Source: Promethearchaeota archaeon
GTDB taxonomy: Archaea; Asgardarchaeota; Lokiarchaeia; Sigynarchaeales; SOKP01
DNA: 36,149 bases
Direction: 5' to 3'
NCBI GenBank assembly: GCA_016839635.1
Contig: JAEOTV010000130.1
Span: 1-36,149, forward strand
Part shown: positions 1 to 8,471 of the stretch, piece after piece
Layout: every line of letters starts with the position of its first letter
How positions within the stretch are numbered: the first letter of the stretch is position 1
Position numbers and translations under genes: made by a program
Notes under the pieces: generated by a model
What the model saw: only the letters and a program-made list of their open reading frames with translations
The model's database searches: none
What the model was told of the DNA's origin: nothing

Positions 1-111
1 AATTAGATAAAGTTTATTTTTACAAAAAAAAATAATATTTAATAAAACCTAATTTACTATTAACATTAAGAATATTAGTAAAAAGAATATTGATATTAAA
101 TTTGATGCGTA

Positions 112-1320
112 ATGTCAGATAATAGTAATAAAAGTGTAGCTATTAAAGATTTCTTTAAAAGGAATGTCCTAATAAATGAACTTGAGGAAGTGTTGAGATT
201 TAAACCAGAAACACTAATAGGTGTTGATAAAATTAGCTCTGAACATTTGTCTAATGAAGGAATAAAGACCATTGATGATTTAGCTAATTTATCTGCCTCA
301 AATCTACCTGAAATAAAAGAAATACTACCAAATATGCTACTAAAATGGGTAAAAATTGCTCAAGTTATCCAAAAAAATGTGCTAGAACAACTTCGTCGGC
401 ATAAAAAGATCTTAATGATAGGATTGGATGCGGCTGGAAAAACATCTATACTAGCTATAGTTCAAGATAAATTCTCAATAATAAAATCTCTTCTTCCAAC
501 AAGAGGAGTAAAAAGGGAAAAATTAGATTTTTTCGGATATCCGGTAATCTCGTGGGATTTAGGTGGGCAAGTACAATACAGAGAGAAACTTTACTTTAAT
601 AGACCTGAACTTTTCTTTACAGAAGCAGACATTATGCTGTATGTCGTCGACTCGCAAGATCCGGATAGATTTCCTGAAGCAGCTAACTATTTTCGTGAAG
701 TTCTAAAGGTACTAAAAGATTTACATGAGAAACCTGAAGTTTTGATAGTGTTAAGTAAGAGTGATCAAGATATACGTAAAACATTGCAATGGCAACAAAA
801 TGTTACAAACATAAAGAACAAGTTTAACAGTATTGTCACTGAATATGAGGATTTCGTTGTAGATTATTGCGATACAACTGTGTTTCAAAGAGAAACTATA
901 ATGCAAATGTTCAGTATTGCATTAAAGAAAGTCTCTGATACTTCAGAAATAATCGAACATATTCTTGAAGAGTTTACACATCAAGTAGAAGCAAAAGCGT
1001 CAAGCTTAGTATCAATGGATGGATTGATTTTTGGTAGCTACACGGGTTCTGATACAGATGAAATGCTTGTAAATAACACTGCTTTATTACTTCAAACATT
1101 ATCAAACTTTTATAATTCGATAGGGTTAATTAGAGAAAAGTCGATAAAACTAGAATTACCTCTTAATGGGTTTACAATTCGGGGTGAAAAATTGTTTGAG
1201 TATTCAGAACTACAAATCCCTGTATATTTATGGATGCTTTCTCAAAATCCAGAATTATTAGAAGGAAAGATTGATTATTTTAAAGAACAGTTACTTCCAT
1301 TGATTAATTTATTCCTATAA
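112..1320 (+). CDS. HhH domain + Arf-like small GTPase + roadblock-like domain fusion
   Basis: A 402-residue, three-part protein. Residues about 33-70 form a helix-hairpin-helix/SAM-like unit (LIGVDKISSEHLSNEGIKTI) that resembles the N-terminal domain of RadA encoded later in this window. Residues about 97-285 are an Arf/Ras-superfamily G domain: Walker A GLDAAGKT (104-111), switch I threonine T130, WDLGGQ (148-153, the Arf/Arl type with the usual Gln), and SKSD (215-218) where NKxD is usual. Residues about 290-402 look like a roadblock/LC7 or longin-type fold (SMDGLIFGSYTGSDTDEML). GTP binding is a safe prediction. The HhH may bind DNA or protein, and the roadblock part may dimerise or act as a GTPase regulator in cis; both are inference. 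Multi-domain Arf-like GTPases are characteristic of Asgard archaea. The ATG has no clear SD site, so it may be leaderless. It stands alone and is followed at once by a hairpin. Confidence 0.85.
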   Translation: MSDNSNKSVAIKDFFKRNVLINELEEVLRFKPETLIGVDKISSEHLSNEGIKTIDDLANLSASNLPEIKEILPNMLLKWVKIAQVIQKNVLEQLRRHKKILMIGLDAAGKTSILAIVQDKFSIIKSLLPTRGVKREKLDFFGYPVISWDLGGQVQYREKLYFNRPELFFTEADIMLYVVDSQDPDRFPEAANYFREVLKVLKDLHEKPEVLIVLSKSDQDIRKTLQWQQNVTNIKNKFNSIVTEYEDFVVDYCDTTVFQRETIMQMFSIALKKVSDTSEIIEHILEEFTHQVEAKASSLVSMDGLIFGSYTGSDTDEMLVNNTALLLQTLSNFYNSIGLIREKSIKLELPLNGFTIRGEKLFEYSELQIPVYLWMLSQNPELLEGKIDYFKEQLLPLINLFL

Positions 1321-1334
1321 AGCCTTTTAAGGCT
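1321..1334 (+). terminator. Perfect hairpin just after the GTPase gene
   Basis: AGCCTT-TT-AAGGCT directly follows the TAA stop, giving a 6-bp stem with a 2-base loop. A T-run follows about 30 bases later (near 1363-1368). It probably marks the end of the GTPase transcript. Archaeal termination depends mainly on T-runs, so the hairpin may instead protect the 3' end. Confidence 0.5.
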
Positions 1335-1386
1335 ACTACAAATTTAAAATATTTTCAGTGCTTTTTTGAACTATTTTTAATTATGT

Positions 1387-1617
1387 TTAGGTAGATTCTA
1401 ATTCTTTATTTGCTGCCAGTAAAAATTCACTACACTTATCTAACATTTCTATTGCTTTATTGAGTTTTCCTGCAATTGATTCTAAGCCTTTTTCTTGAGC
1501 AACAATTCGCCATTTTAAAAAACTTTCTTTATGCGAATTGTTATGATCTGCCCAATGTTTACATAATTTTGTTAATTTTAAAATTTCTTTATCTTGCTTA
1601 TCCAAATTATTCCACAT
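1387..1617 (-). CDS. Small helical protein with a His/Cys cluster, unknown function
   Basis: A 76-residue protein with ATG start, predicted all-helical and without membrane segment. The central stretch CKHWADHNNSHKESFLKW places C19, H21, H25 and H29 on consecutive turns, which could bind a metal. The second half (KAIEMLDKCSEFLLAANKEL) looks like a paired amphipathic helix. I have a weak memory of similar short W-x2-HN-x2-H proteins in archaea near nickel or CO dehydrogenase genes, and cdhA, a nickel enzyme, lies 650 bases away on the same strand. A metal-handling accessory role is therefore possible but unproven. It is divergent from the SpoIIAA-like gene, with a 219-base promoter gap between them. 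Confidence 0.6.
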   Translation of the reverse strand: MWNNLDKQDKEILKLTKLCKHWADHNNSHKESFLKWRIVAQEKGLESIAGKLNKAIEMLDKCSEFLLAANKELEST

Positions 1618-1825
1618 TTTTACATTAAAATCATTATAATAATGTTAATAAAGCTCAACACATTAACTTTTGGTTTTTCTATTTGACTAGATTTATATAT
1701 TTTAAAAAGAATCATAAAATAATTGGTTCTGTACTACTTTATTTAATCTCTTATGTTTTACTTATTTAAACCTATTGAGTTCAAATACTTTATCAAGGTA
1801 TTTTATTATTAATGATCACAAAATT

Positions 1826-1831
1826 GGTGAT
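1826..1831 (+). promoter_or_regulatory. Shine-Dalgarno site for an ATT start
   Basis: GGTGAT is a full complement of the archaeal 16S 3' end. It lies 5 bases before the ATT at 1837, whereas the first ATG (1903) is about 70 bases away. This decides the start of the next gene. Confidence 0.6.
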
Positions 1832-1836
1832 TTATT

Positions 1837-2223
1837 ATTAAAAGAGGAAATCAATATTATAGTGTTGAAGCAGACAAAGAAAAAAATCGAGTAAATTTTG
1901 TAATGCAAGGCAATATTCCTGATGTGAATTCAGTTGGTAATTTTGAATCAGATTGGGGTACCACTGTTGGTGAATTAAGATCTGGTTTCACTATTATTGG
2001 TGATTTAAGCAATTGTGCTCCACTCCCCGAAGATGTAGAATCTCTTAATCAAAAAGTTCAAGGGTGGATAATGCAACAAGGATGTAGTAACGTAGCACAA
2101 TTAGTTGGCAATTTGAACGTTATGAGTCAAGTTAATGCATTCGCTGAAAGATCAGGGATGAGAGATATATTACGAGCTTTCAACATTCGAAGAACTGCTG
2201 AAATGTGGCTTGATATGAAATAA
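1837..2223 (+). CDS. SpoIIAA/STAS-like small protein with a probable ATT start
   Basis: About 128 residues if read from the ATT at 1837; a start at the first ATG (1903) leaves only 106. The upstream 22 codons are open back to a stop at 1828 and read like the family's N-terminus (KRGNQYYSVEADKEKNRVNF). The core ELRSGFTIIGDLSNCAP followed by a helix and a 'QGCSNVAQLVGN' strand resembles bacterial and archaeal SpoIIAA-like (STAS-fold) proteins whose core reads L-x-x-GF-x-x-x-x-DL. Such proteins usually act as soluble anti-anti-sigma-like or ligand-sensing partners, but the role of this group is unknown. No kinase or regulator partner is visible beside it. It could also be a gene that has lost its ATG. 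It converges with cdhA. Confidence 0.65.
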   Translation: MKRGNQYYSVEADKEKNRVNFVMQGNIPDVNSVGNFESDWGTTVGELRSGFTIIGDLSNCAPLPEDVESLNQKVQGWIMQQGCSNVAQLVGNLNVMSQVNAFAERSGMRDILRAFNIRRTAEMWLDMK

Positions 2224-2240
2224 ATGTTTAAGCTACAATA

Positions 2241-2267
2241 GAAAAAAAATAAATAAAATAAATAAAT
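2241..2267 (-). terminator. T-rich terminator after cdhA
   Basis: Read on the minus strand, this stretch is nearly all T, with T-runs of 3 to 8 bases broken by single A residues, right after the cdhA stop. This fits archaeal oligo-U termination. The same bases lie just past the stop of the convergent SpoIIAA-like gene. Confidence 0.5.
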
Positions 2268-4613
2268 TTAGGTTCGACACAATCTCTTTAAAAGTGTTGG
2301 ATCTACAATTTCTTTTGGTTCCCAACCTTTTTCTTTAAGATATTCGTGTATTTCATCTTTAATATTAATTGGGATATCTGCTTCAAGTCGAATGAATTTG
2401 TCTAAATCGTTTGGGAATTGAACTCCTTTATATTTCCGCTCTAAATCAATCCAATGAGATAATTTTATCATACGTCCCTTAGAGTTATCTGCGGGTCTTA
2501 GTGCTAATTTGGCCACTAAACAGATAGCTTGTTCAATGCTTTCTGCAGTAGTTAATAAGTGCTCAGGACCAGGACCAACTAAATGATCAGCAGTTCCATC
2601 TCTAGCATTAAAGACTTTCCAAACATCATCATTATCAGAACGTCCAATATACATTCTTCTATATTCTGCAGCATGTGGTCCACATACAGCGGGTATTCCC
2701 ACTCCATTAGCCATACTTGCTATGCTTGCTGCTTTTTGGGACATTGCACCCCATGCAACACCAACTGCACCAACTCGATTTAAAATATAATCTGCAATTT
2801 CCTCGAAATTTCCCCGTAGTGGTCTTCGAGCGAAAATATTGGCTACTTTAATTGCTGCTCCTGTAATATGAGGATTAGATACACATGAACCTACATTTAC
2901 CAAACCGCCTCTATCAAAATCACCGGGAAATCTATCATATAAAGTCTTTCCTTCTTCGTCTTTTACGAGACCTATATCCATTGCTCCACAGCCTGAAACT
3001 ACTACAATATAATTTCTTGTTAGAAATTCTTCTGCCATTTTATATAGTTCCTGAATTTCGTGAGCATAACTAGCACATCCAATTATAGCAACAATTCCAG
3101 GAATTTCTCCTAAGACAATAGGAGCACCTACATTTCGGATTTCTGTATCCATAATTGGACCACGTCCTACTCGACAATTAAATTTCTCATTTCTAATTTT
3201 TTCTCTTGCAGCATACTGTAATAAAGTTAAAGGAGACACATTTTTCATACAATCTCCTTCACAGCGACCGCAACCTAAACAATCATCAAATGCTCCCGCT
3301 AACACTGAAAAATCCCCATCCTTAGCTAATTTTACCCCTTCCACAAGAGGTAAGTCGTTTGGACAATTTCGCTGACAATTTCCACATCCATTACAATTCA
3401 TCGCCATATCAATACATCCTTGTTCATCAGGAACTCCACTCTTAGCTTTTCTAATTGGTTTTACTTTTATTGCAGTTTCGGATGCAACTGCACCAGCTTT
3501 TATTGGATCTAAAATAAGCACTCCTTTCTCTTTTCCACTTACTAAATCATCAACAATTTCATCAACAGGATCATCAGTTCTATCAGGAAGTCCACTCATA
3601 TTCTTTTCATTTGTAGCAATAAAAGGGGCACCGATTAATTGGGCTTGTTCATAAGATCTTAGATTTACACATTGTTCATCTACCATAACAACATCAGGAA
3701 TACCTGATCGAATAACATGAAGTTGTCTCGACATTGAACCAACAATTTTAGCCCCATCATAGTACCTAGTTAAATCATGGGCAGTACAACAAATTGCACC
3801 AACATCTACCTTTTCCTCTATTCCTTTCTCTCTTATATAGTCAACTAGCTCGACTCCAGGTGCAACATTATGTCCAATCATTAATATTACTGCTTTACTT
3901 GTATCGATTGTTCCCATACCAAGTTCCACAATAGGAACATCTGGGTCTCCCATAGGAAATCCGTATGCAGCAATTTGAACAGCATCAGAAATTTCCATAC
4001 CAACGGAATCAGCTAAACCAGCTAAAAAGCTTTTAGATTCATAATCTAGATAAGAACTTTCTTGACCTGTATGTCCAGCAGCTAAAAGATGGGTTATTGT
4101 AAAATGTACCCATTCCATAGCTGTTTCTAAATCTTCTAGAGTTTCTGGTTTCATTCCTACGACTAATCTGGTATGAGGCATTTCAACCGCGATATTATTC
4201 CCAAAATTAATTGGAACATTACCATATTTCTCTTTTAACCAATGAAGTAAATGATCACCATGAGCGGAATGACAAGCAGCTCCTATACAACAAGCAATCT
4301 CAACGATTCTAGATTGTTGTGTTTCCATATTGATTCCACAAGCACCTGTCCGGCCTTTAGAAAGATTACATTTTCCATACGTGCATAAGCAACACATATC
4401 ACAAATGGGCATATAGAATGGTTTGTATCTCTCCATAAGCTTGAAAAACCAATTACGTAATGTAGGTATGTGTGGTTGAGGTGTAGGCCCCATAGGCTCC
4501 CATTCCGTCTCATCTCCATAAGAGATTTTCCCAGTAGTCAGTTCAAATCCTTTAATCGTACCAAGTGGACCTTTATATTCATCAATTTTGACTTTTGCTC
4601 CTCTCTTTTCCAA
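2268..4613 (-). CDS. cdhA: CO dehydrogenase/acetyl-CoA decarbonylase-synthase complex subunit alpha
   Basis: 781 residues, the usual length for CdhA. This Ni-Fe-S subunit interconverts CO2 and CO with ferredoxin in the archaeal Wood-Ljungdahl pathway. N-terminal cysteines 71, 74, 75, 77, 82 and 92 (CDMCCLCTYGKC) fit the D- and B-cluster ligands. Two ferredoxin-type [4Fe-4S] motifs follow (Cys 407/410/413/417 and 445/448/451/455), a feature of archaeal CdhA that is missing from bacterial CooS. Candidate C-cluster (Ni-Fe-S) ligands are H279, C315, C542, C577 and C644. The start is TTG, since an in-frame TGA lies five codons upstream; a GTGA site sits 7 bases before it. The other subunits (cdhB, C, D, E) are not in the window, although they are usually clustered. 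Divergent from the DUF1295 gene. Confidence 0.96.
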   Translation of the reverse strand: MEKRGAKVKIDEYKGPLGTIKGFELTTGKISYGDETEWEPMGPTPQPHIPTLRNWFFKLMERYKPFYMPICDMCCLCTYGKCNLSKGRTGACGINMETQQSRIVEIACCIGAACHSAHGDHLLHWLKEKYGNVPINFGNNIAVEMPHTRLVVGMKPETLEDLETAMEWVHFTITHLLAAGHTGQESSYLDYESKSFLAGLADSVGMEISDAVQIAAYGFPMGDPDVPIVELGMGTIDTSKAVILMIGHNVAPGVELVDYIREKGIEEKVDVGAICCTAHDLTRYYDGAKIVGSMSRQLHVIRSGIPDVVMVDEQCVNLRSYEQAQLIGAPFIATNEKNMSGLPDRTDDPVDEIVDDLVSGKEKGVLILDPIKAGAVASETAIKVKPIRKAKSGVPDEQGCIDMAMNCNGCGNCQRNCPNDLPLVEGVKLAKDGDFSVLAGAFDDCLGCGRCEGDCMKNVSPLTLLQYAAREKIRNEKFNCRVGRGPIMDTEIRNVGAPIVLGEIPGIVAIIGCASYAHEIQELYKMAEEFLTRNYIVVVSGCGAMDIGLVKDEEGKTLYDRFPGDFDRGGLVNVGSCVSNPHITGAAIKVANIFARRPLRGNFEEIADYILNRVGAVGVAWGAMSQKAASIASMANGVGIPAVCGPHAAEYRRMYIGRSDNDDVWKVFNARDGTADHLVGPGPEHLLTTAESIEQAICLVAKLALRPADNSKGRMIKLSHWIDLERKYKGVQFPNDLDKFIRLEADIPINIKDEIHEYLKEKGWEPKEIVDPTLLKRLCRT

Positions 4614-4829
4614 AGGTTTCTCACATCAATTTTTATTTTTTATTTTATGATTTTATGATATTTGATTATAATTAGAGTTATGTTAGATTTTATTTTAATT
4701 ATTATATTCCAAAACTCAAAATCTAATCTTTATTAATTAAAAAAAGTGTGAAATTTCACTCTATCATACAAAATCATAATTGACAATTTCGAATGATTAA
4801 CTATATTTAATTAATCTGGTAAATTATGA

Positions 4830-5762
4830 ATGAGTAGTATAGGGAAGTATGAATGTGATATGAATGAATTTAATAATAATAATAAACCATTAGCTAAAGC
4901 ATATTTATTCTGTTTTATTATTTATACTATAGCATTTTTTACAGCTATATCAATAGGGATAATATTTAGTTCCTTTCACCCTTTATTGATGATTCTTTTT
5001 GCCGATTTAGCAGCAACAATAGTTATTTTTATATTTAGTAGTATCATTAAGAATACTAGTCTATATGATCCTTATTGGAGTATAGCTCCTTTAATAATAG
5101 CATCATTTTATTTATTATTTCCTCAAGTTTATATTTCTAATAATATTCGATTTATAATCGTATTTATATTCGTGTCAATTTGGTCAATAAGATTGACATA
5201 TAATTGGATGAGGCAGTGGCAAGGTTTAAAACATGAAGATTGGAGATATACTAAATACCGGGTAGAAATGGGAAAAAAATTTTGGTTAATCAACCTTATA
5301 GGTTTACAATTGATGCCAACAATTCAAGTCTATTTAGGCTCAATTTCATTATATCCTGCTCTTTCATTGAGAACAAACCCATTTGGATTTATTGATATTG
5401 CAGCTCTTCTTATAACTGCAATAGCAATATTTATTGAAACTTTAGCAGATCAACAATTATATAAGTTTATTAAAACACGCAAAAATAATGTTAAAATTAT
5501 CAATTATGGTTTGTGGGCATATTCAAGGCATCCTAATTATTTTGGAGAAATTTTATTTTGGTGGGGATTATTTCTATTTGCGATAGCTACGGATATTTCA
5601 TTCTATTGGGCAATATTAGGCCCAATATGCATTACTGTTCTTTTTAATGTAATAAGCATTCCCTTAATGGAGAAAAGAAATATATTAAGGAAGCCTGATT
5701 ATTTAGATTATAAAAAACGTGTTTCTAGATTAATCCCCTGGTTTCCTAAGAAAAAAAATTAA
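4830..5762 (+). CDS. DUF1295 / steroid 5-alpha-reductase-like membrane protein
   Basis: 310 residues with about six or seven hydrophobic segments (near 26-50, 55-73, 80-97, 107-125, 155-175, 188-205, 232-270). The C-terminal signature GLWAYSRHPNYFGEILFWWG is the NADPH/cofactor-binding motif shared by 3-oxo-5-alpha-steroid 4-dehydrogenase, DUF1295 and isoprenylcysteine methyltransferase families. DUF1295 proteins are presumed membrane reductases or lipid-modifying enzymes; the substrate cannot be told from sequence. An archaeal isoprenoid or quinone lipid is a reasonable guess only. The ATG at 4830 is closed upstream by a TGA; a second ATG at 4860 would drop ten polar residues and is possible. 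Divergent from cdhA with a 216-base gap. Its 3' end nearly meets the convergent V4R-like gene, only 10 bases away. Confidence 0.85.
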   Translation: MSSIGKYECDMNEFNNNNKPLAKAYLFCFIIYTIAFFTAISIGIIFSSFHPLLMILFADLAATIVIFIFSSIIKNTSLYDPYWSIAPLIIASFYLLFPQVYISNNIRFIIVFIFVSIWSIRLTYNWMRQWQGLKHEDWRYTKYRVEMGKKFWLINLIGLQLMPTIQVYLGSISLYPALSLRTNPFGFIDIAALLITAIAIFIETLADQQLYKFIKTRKNNVKIINYGLWAYSRHPNYFGEILFWWGLFLFAIATDISFYWAILGPICITVLFNVISIPLMEKRNILRKPDYLDYKKRVSRLIPWFPKKKN

Positions 5763-5772
5763 AGATAATAAT

Positions 5773-6309
5773 TTACCACTTAACTCTATACACACAGGAT
5801 AAAGCTCCTTCCATTCTACATTCTTCAGAATGATGTTTGATTTGGGGGATTGTTCCATCTTCTCTAAACTTATTCATAAAAGCTTCTATCAACCCCATAT
5901 CAAACGTACAAGGATATGGTGTATCTACTACCATAACACCTTCAGTATTACCAGTTTTTTTGAATTTGTAAGAGCCACAATCACCACCTTGATGATTCAT
6001 ATTATATATTCTATCAATCGAATGCAATACTTGTTCTATGGTTTCGATATTTAAGGGTAATTGAACTTTCTCAGGTATTTTCATTCCTATTACTTTAATT
6101 GTAACATCACCTAGTTTTTCATAAATGATTTTAAGTGAATTCAAAAACTTTTGCTGAGAATATAGACTCTTTGGTTTTATATTCTCTATTCCATTTTCTT
6201 CTAATATTTTGAGAGCACTGTTTTTAAAAGCTCCCATACCGTCTACCATTGATAAAATACTGGTTCCAAAAATTAGGACTCCCGGGCTTGGTGATTTAAA
6301 TAAAGGCAT
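5773..6309 (-). CDS. V4R/heme-NO-binding-like sensor domain protein
   Basis: 178 soluble residues with ATG start. The middle has 'YSQQKFLNSLKIIYEKLGD' and 'IDRIYNMNHQGGDCGSYKF', and the end has VVDTPYPCTFDMGLIEAFM followed by HHSEECRMEGALSCVYRVKW. The pattern 'DTPYPCxFDxGLIE...C...GAxSCxYxVxW' occurs in small uncharacterised archaeal and bacterial proteins whose fold resembles V4R and heme-NO-binding domains; the final GxxSCxY strand matches the V4R ending. Conserved cysteines (C110, C133, C163, C171 approx.) could bind a ligand or metal. It probably senses a small molecule or makes protein contacts, but nothing in the sequence fixes the ligand. It follows a clear V4R gene, 230 bases upstream on the same strand. 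Confidence 0.6.
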   Translation of the reverse strand: MPLFKSPSPGVLIFGTSILSMVDGMGAFKNSALKILEENGIENIKPKSLYSQQKFLNSLKIIYEKLGDVTIKVIGMKIPEKVQLPLNIETIEQVLHSIDRIYNMNHQGGDCGSYKFKKTGNTEGVMVVDTPYPCTFDMGLIEAFMNKFREDGTIPQIKHHSEECRMEGALSCVYRVKW

Positions 6310-6539
6310 AAATTCTCAATTCATTAAATAAATTTTTAATCTTATATAACCAATCAAAATTTGCCTATATATATTGATTAAAAAAAGTACCAATGTGATC
6401 TATAAGCTCACGTTTGAAAATTAATTGATTTGAATTATTCTTTATCCTCTATGTATTTGGTAAAAGAATATTTAGAATTAGGAAATAGGATTTATTAAAA
6501 GACTTTTAAAAAATAGAATTATTGTTTGAGTAATATTCT

Positions 6540-7127
6540 TTAAAGCGTAGATAAAAATTCAGATACATTTTCTTCTGAATCTACTAAATTATCGTCGAGT
6601 TGTTCTCCAATTAAGTCAAATTTAAATACGCATCTTTCACCCCCTAATAGAACACACTCAATTTCTTCAACATCAACATCAAATTTTAGAGATTCAAACA
6701 TGCCACCAAACAGTCCTTGATAAAGCAAACATAAGTTTTTTGCCATAATATTGTCTTTTTCCTCAGAAGCTAGTGAATCTCCTACTGCTATTAAGATGTG
6801 ATTTTTTTTAAAAAATCCTGTCATTTCTCCAAATCCCATAAGTTCTAAGGCTTCAAGGTTTCCAAGAACGACTTCTTTTCTTGTTGCTAAATTTTCTGTT
6901 CCCCAATCTTTATTATCGAAGAATTTATCAACATAATTTCTTCCAATAGTTTTACCAACCCAGATTAAAATGTCATCGGCGTTTGTGCCTGCAAATTCTG
7001 AGAATTCAATTAAATCAATTGGTCTCAGCATTAACAAACGTAAATCTTTCTTTTGATCACCAAAATATAATTGACCTGTTTTCTCGTCAATCATAATTTG
7101 TAAATCTTTTTTGAGTCTTTTAGACAT
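6540..7127 (-). CDS. V4R (4-vinyl reductase) domain protein
   Basis: 195 soluble residues. The second half is a recognisable V4R domain: a helix with LCLLYQGLFGGMFESL, then DVDVEEIECVLLGGERCVFKFD, which is the typical 'E..C...G...C.F' ending. The first half contains 'EFSEFAGTNADDILIWVGKTIGRNYVDKF', normal for the V4R N-terminal part. V4R domains are small-molecule binding modules found in bacteriochlorophyll reductase accessory proteins, in XylR-type regulators and, often fused or adjacent to signalling proteins, in Asgard archaea. The last 20 residues form an acidic tail. The ATG has a weak GGGAT site 5 bases upstream. The flanking genes on the same strand are an Arf-like GTPase and a V4R-like protein, which suggests a signalling role. 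No catalytic residue is evident. Confidence 0.8.
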   Translation of the reverse strand: MSKRLKKDLQIMIDEKTGQLYFGDQKKDLRLLMLRPIDLIEFSEFAGTNADDILIWVGKTIGRNYVDKFFDNKDWGTENLATRKEVVLGNLEALELMGFGEMTGFFKKNHILIAVGDSLASEEKDNIMAKNLCLLYQGLFGGMFESLKFDVDVEEIECVLLGGERCVFKFDLIGEQLDDNLVDSEENVSEFLSTL

Positions 7128-7290
7128 TAATTATCCCTAACTTATAATTAAAAGAAAATTATTCAGTTTTTATTTCATATAATAGAAATTTAAACGGCTA
7201 GATATTTAAGTTTAATGTTTAATACAGTGAACCCTAATATTTCGGCAAGGTTGGGTATTTTTTAGTCAATATCACATTAATAATAAAAAT

Positions 7291-8289
7291 TTAAGAAGAT
7301 ATCAGATTAAAAATCTCTGGTATTATATTATCTATATTAAAACTAGTTTTTATTGAAGTAAATAAGAATTTCCATTTTCTGTTTTTTATATTTTTTAAAT
7401 TATAAAAATTAAAAAGTTCCTTTTCTAAGTTTTGAACTTGAGTGTCGTAATTTTCTTTAGAGTGTTTCATTAAATCAATTTTATTGCCTAATATAAGCAA
7501 AGGAATACCATTTAATTCGTCATTATTTATAACTTTCCAGAACTCACTTTTTGATTCTTCAAATCTTCTCTGATTTGCAATATCAATCATATATATAATA
7601 ATGTTAGAATCTTGGAGCCCTATTAACCATTTTGGTCGAAATGATTTCTGCCCAGGCATATCCCATACTGCTAATAATCCTTCTTCTTTTACGGGAATAT
7701 ATTCAATGTTAAATTTTCTAGTTGGTGTAAAAAAATTCTCGTTAAATTCACCTGTTTTTAACTTTCTAACCAAACTTGATTTACCAACTTCATCAATTCC
7801 AAATAGGAAAACTTTAAAGAATTCTTCTCTTTGAAAATAGTAATCAAATTCGTAAGGTTTTTCAATTACTTCATCACCAAACCTTCGAATATCAATAAAC
7901 ATGGAAATTAATAAATTATCAACTTCCATTTCATCATCGAAGGAATAATCATTACCAATGTTCAAAAGTTCACTTAATAATTCTTTAAATATTTCCTTAT
8001 AGTCATAAGGATTATCTTCATTATCAAAAATTAAACCTATGATAATTTTACCGTTAATACAACAACTATAAATATTTAATTCATTGAGAAATTGAGCAAT
8101 GGGTTCATTAATTATATAGTGATTGGAATTTGATTGTTGAATACAGCCTTCTTTATTGTGTTCTTTTATAATATTATTAACAAGTATTTTATCTTTGATG
8201 CTAATTATATCATGAGGATAACTGTAGATATTAAGATCTTCTAAATCTTGGATTTTATTTCCTTTAAACAAAAATATGTTATGTAGCAC
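7291..8289 (-). CDS. Arf-like small GTPase with an N-terminal longin-like domain
   Basis: 332 residues; the start codon is GTG. Residues 1-150 look like a longin/roadblock-type alpha-beta domain (FLNELNIYSCCINGKIIIGL, then a long helix). Residues about 156-332 are an Arf/Rab-type G domain: Walker A GIDEVGKS (164-171), switch I T190, WDMPGQ (209-214), NKID (269-272) and G5 TSIK (311-314). All five G motifs are intact, so GTP binding and hydrolysis are likely. Fusion of a longin-like domain to a small GTPase recalls eukaryotic SRX/SRP-beta, Rag and Mgl-type systems and is known from Asgard genomes. It lies in a minus-strand group with V4R proteins and the Trp-repeat zinc-ribbon protein. The gaps of 163-182 bases suggest separate promoters. 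Partners or effectors could be its neighbours; this is inference. Confidence 0.85.
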   Translation of the reverse strand: MLHNIFLFKGNKIQDLEDLNIYSYPHDIISIKDKILVNNIIKEHNKEGCIQQSNSNHYIINEPIAQFLNELNIYSCCINGKIIIGLIFDNEDNPYDYKEIFKELLSELLNIGNDYSFDDEMEVDNLLISMFIDIRRFGDEVIEKPYEFDYYFQREEFFKVFLFGIDEVGKSSLVRKLKTGEFNENFFTPTRKFNIEYIPVKEEGLLAVWDMPGQKSFRPKWLIGLQDSNIIIYMIDIANQRRFEESKSEFWKVINNDELNGIPLLILGNKIDLMKHSKENYDTQVQNLEKELFNFYNLKNIKNRKWKFLFTSIKTSFNIDNIIPEIFNLISS

Positions 8290-8471
8290 GTATAATTCCA
8301 GAAATCTTAATTCCTATATGTTTGAAAATAAAAATAACTTAAAAAACGTTTGGAATCTTGCCGATTTTATATCCTTTTAAAGTTTTCTGTTTAATTTATA
8401 AAAGAAAATCACTCTTTTGATATTTATAAGAGAACCTAAAAACAAATCTATTGAAAATGGATTAAATATCA

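Noticed and set aside
4545..4570. GTTCAAATCC, similar to a tRNA T-loop.
   Set aside because: It lies inside cdhA coding sequence, with no acceptor or anticodon stem around it. No tRNA was seen in the window.
7200..7275. Weak hairpin (ACCC...GGGT) with a T-run between the V4R and GTPase genes.
   Set aside because: Only four paired bases with mismatches, and the T-run is on the strand opposite to both genes.
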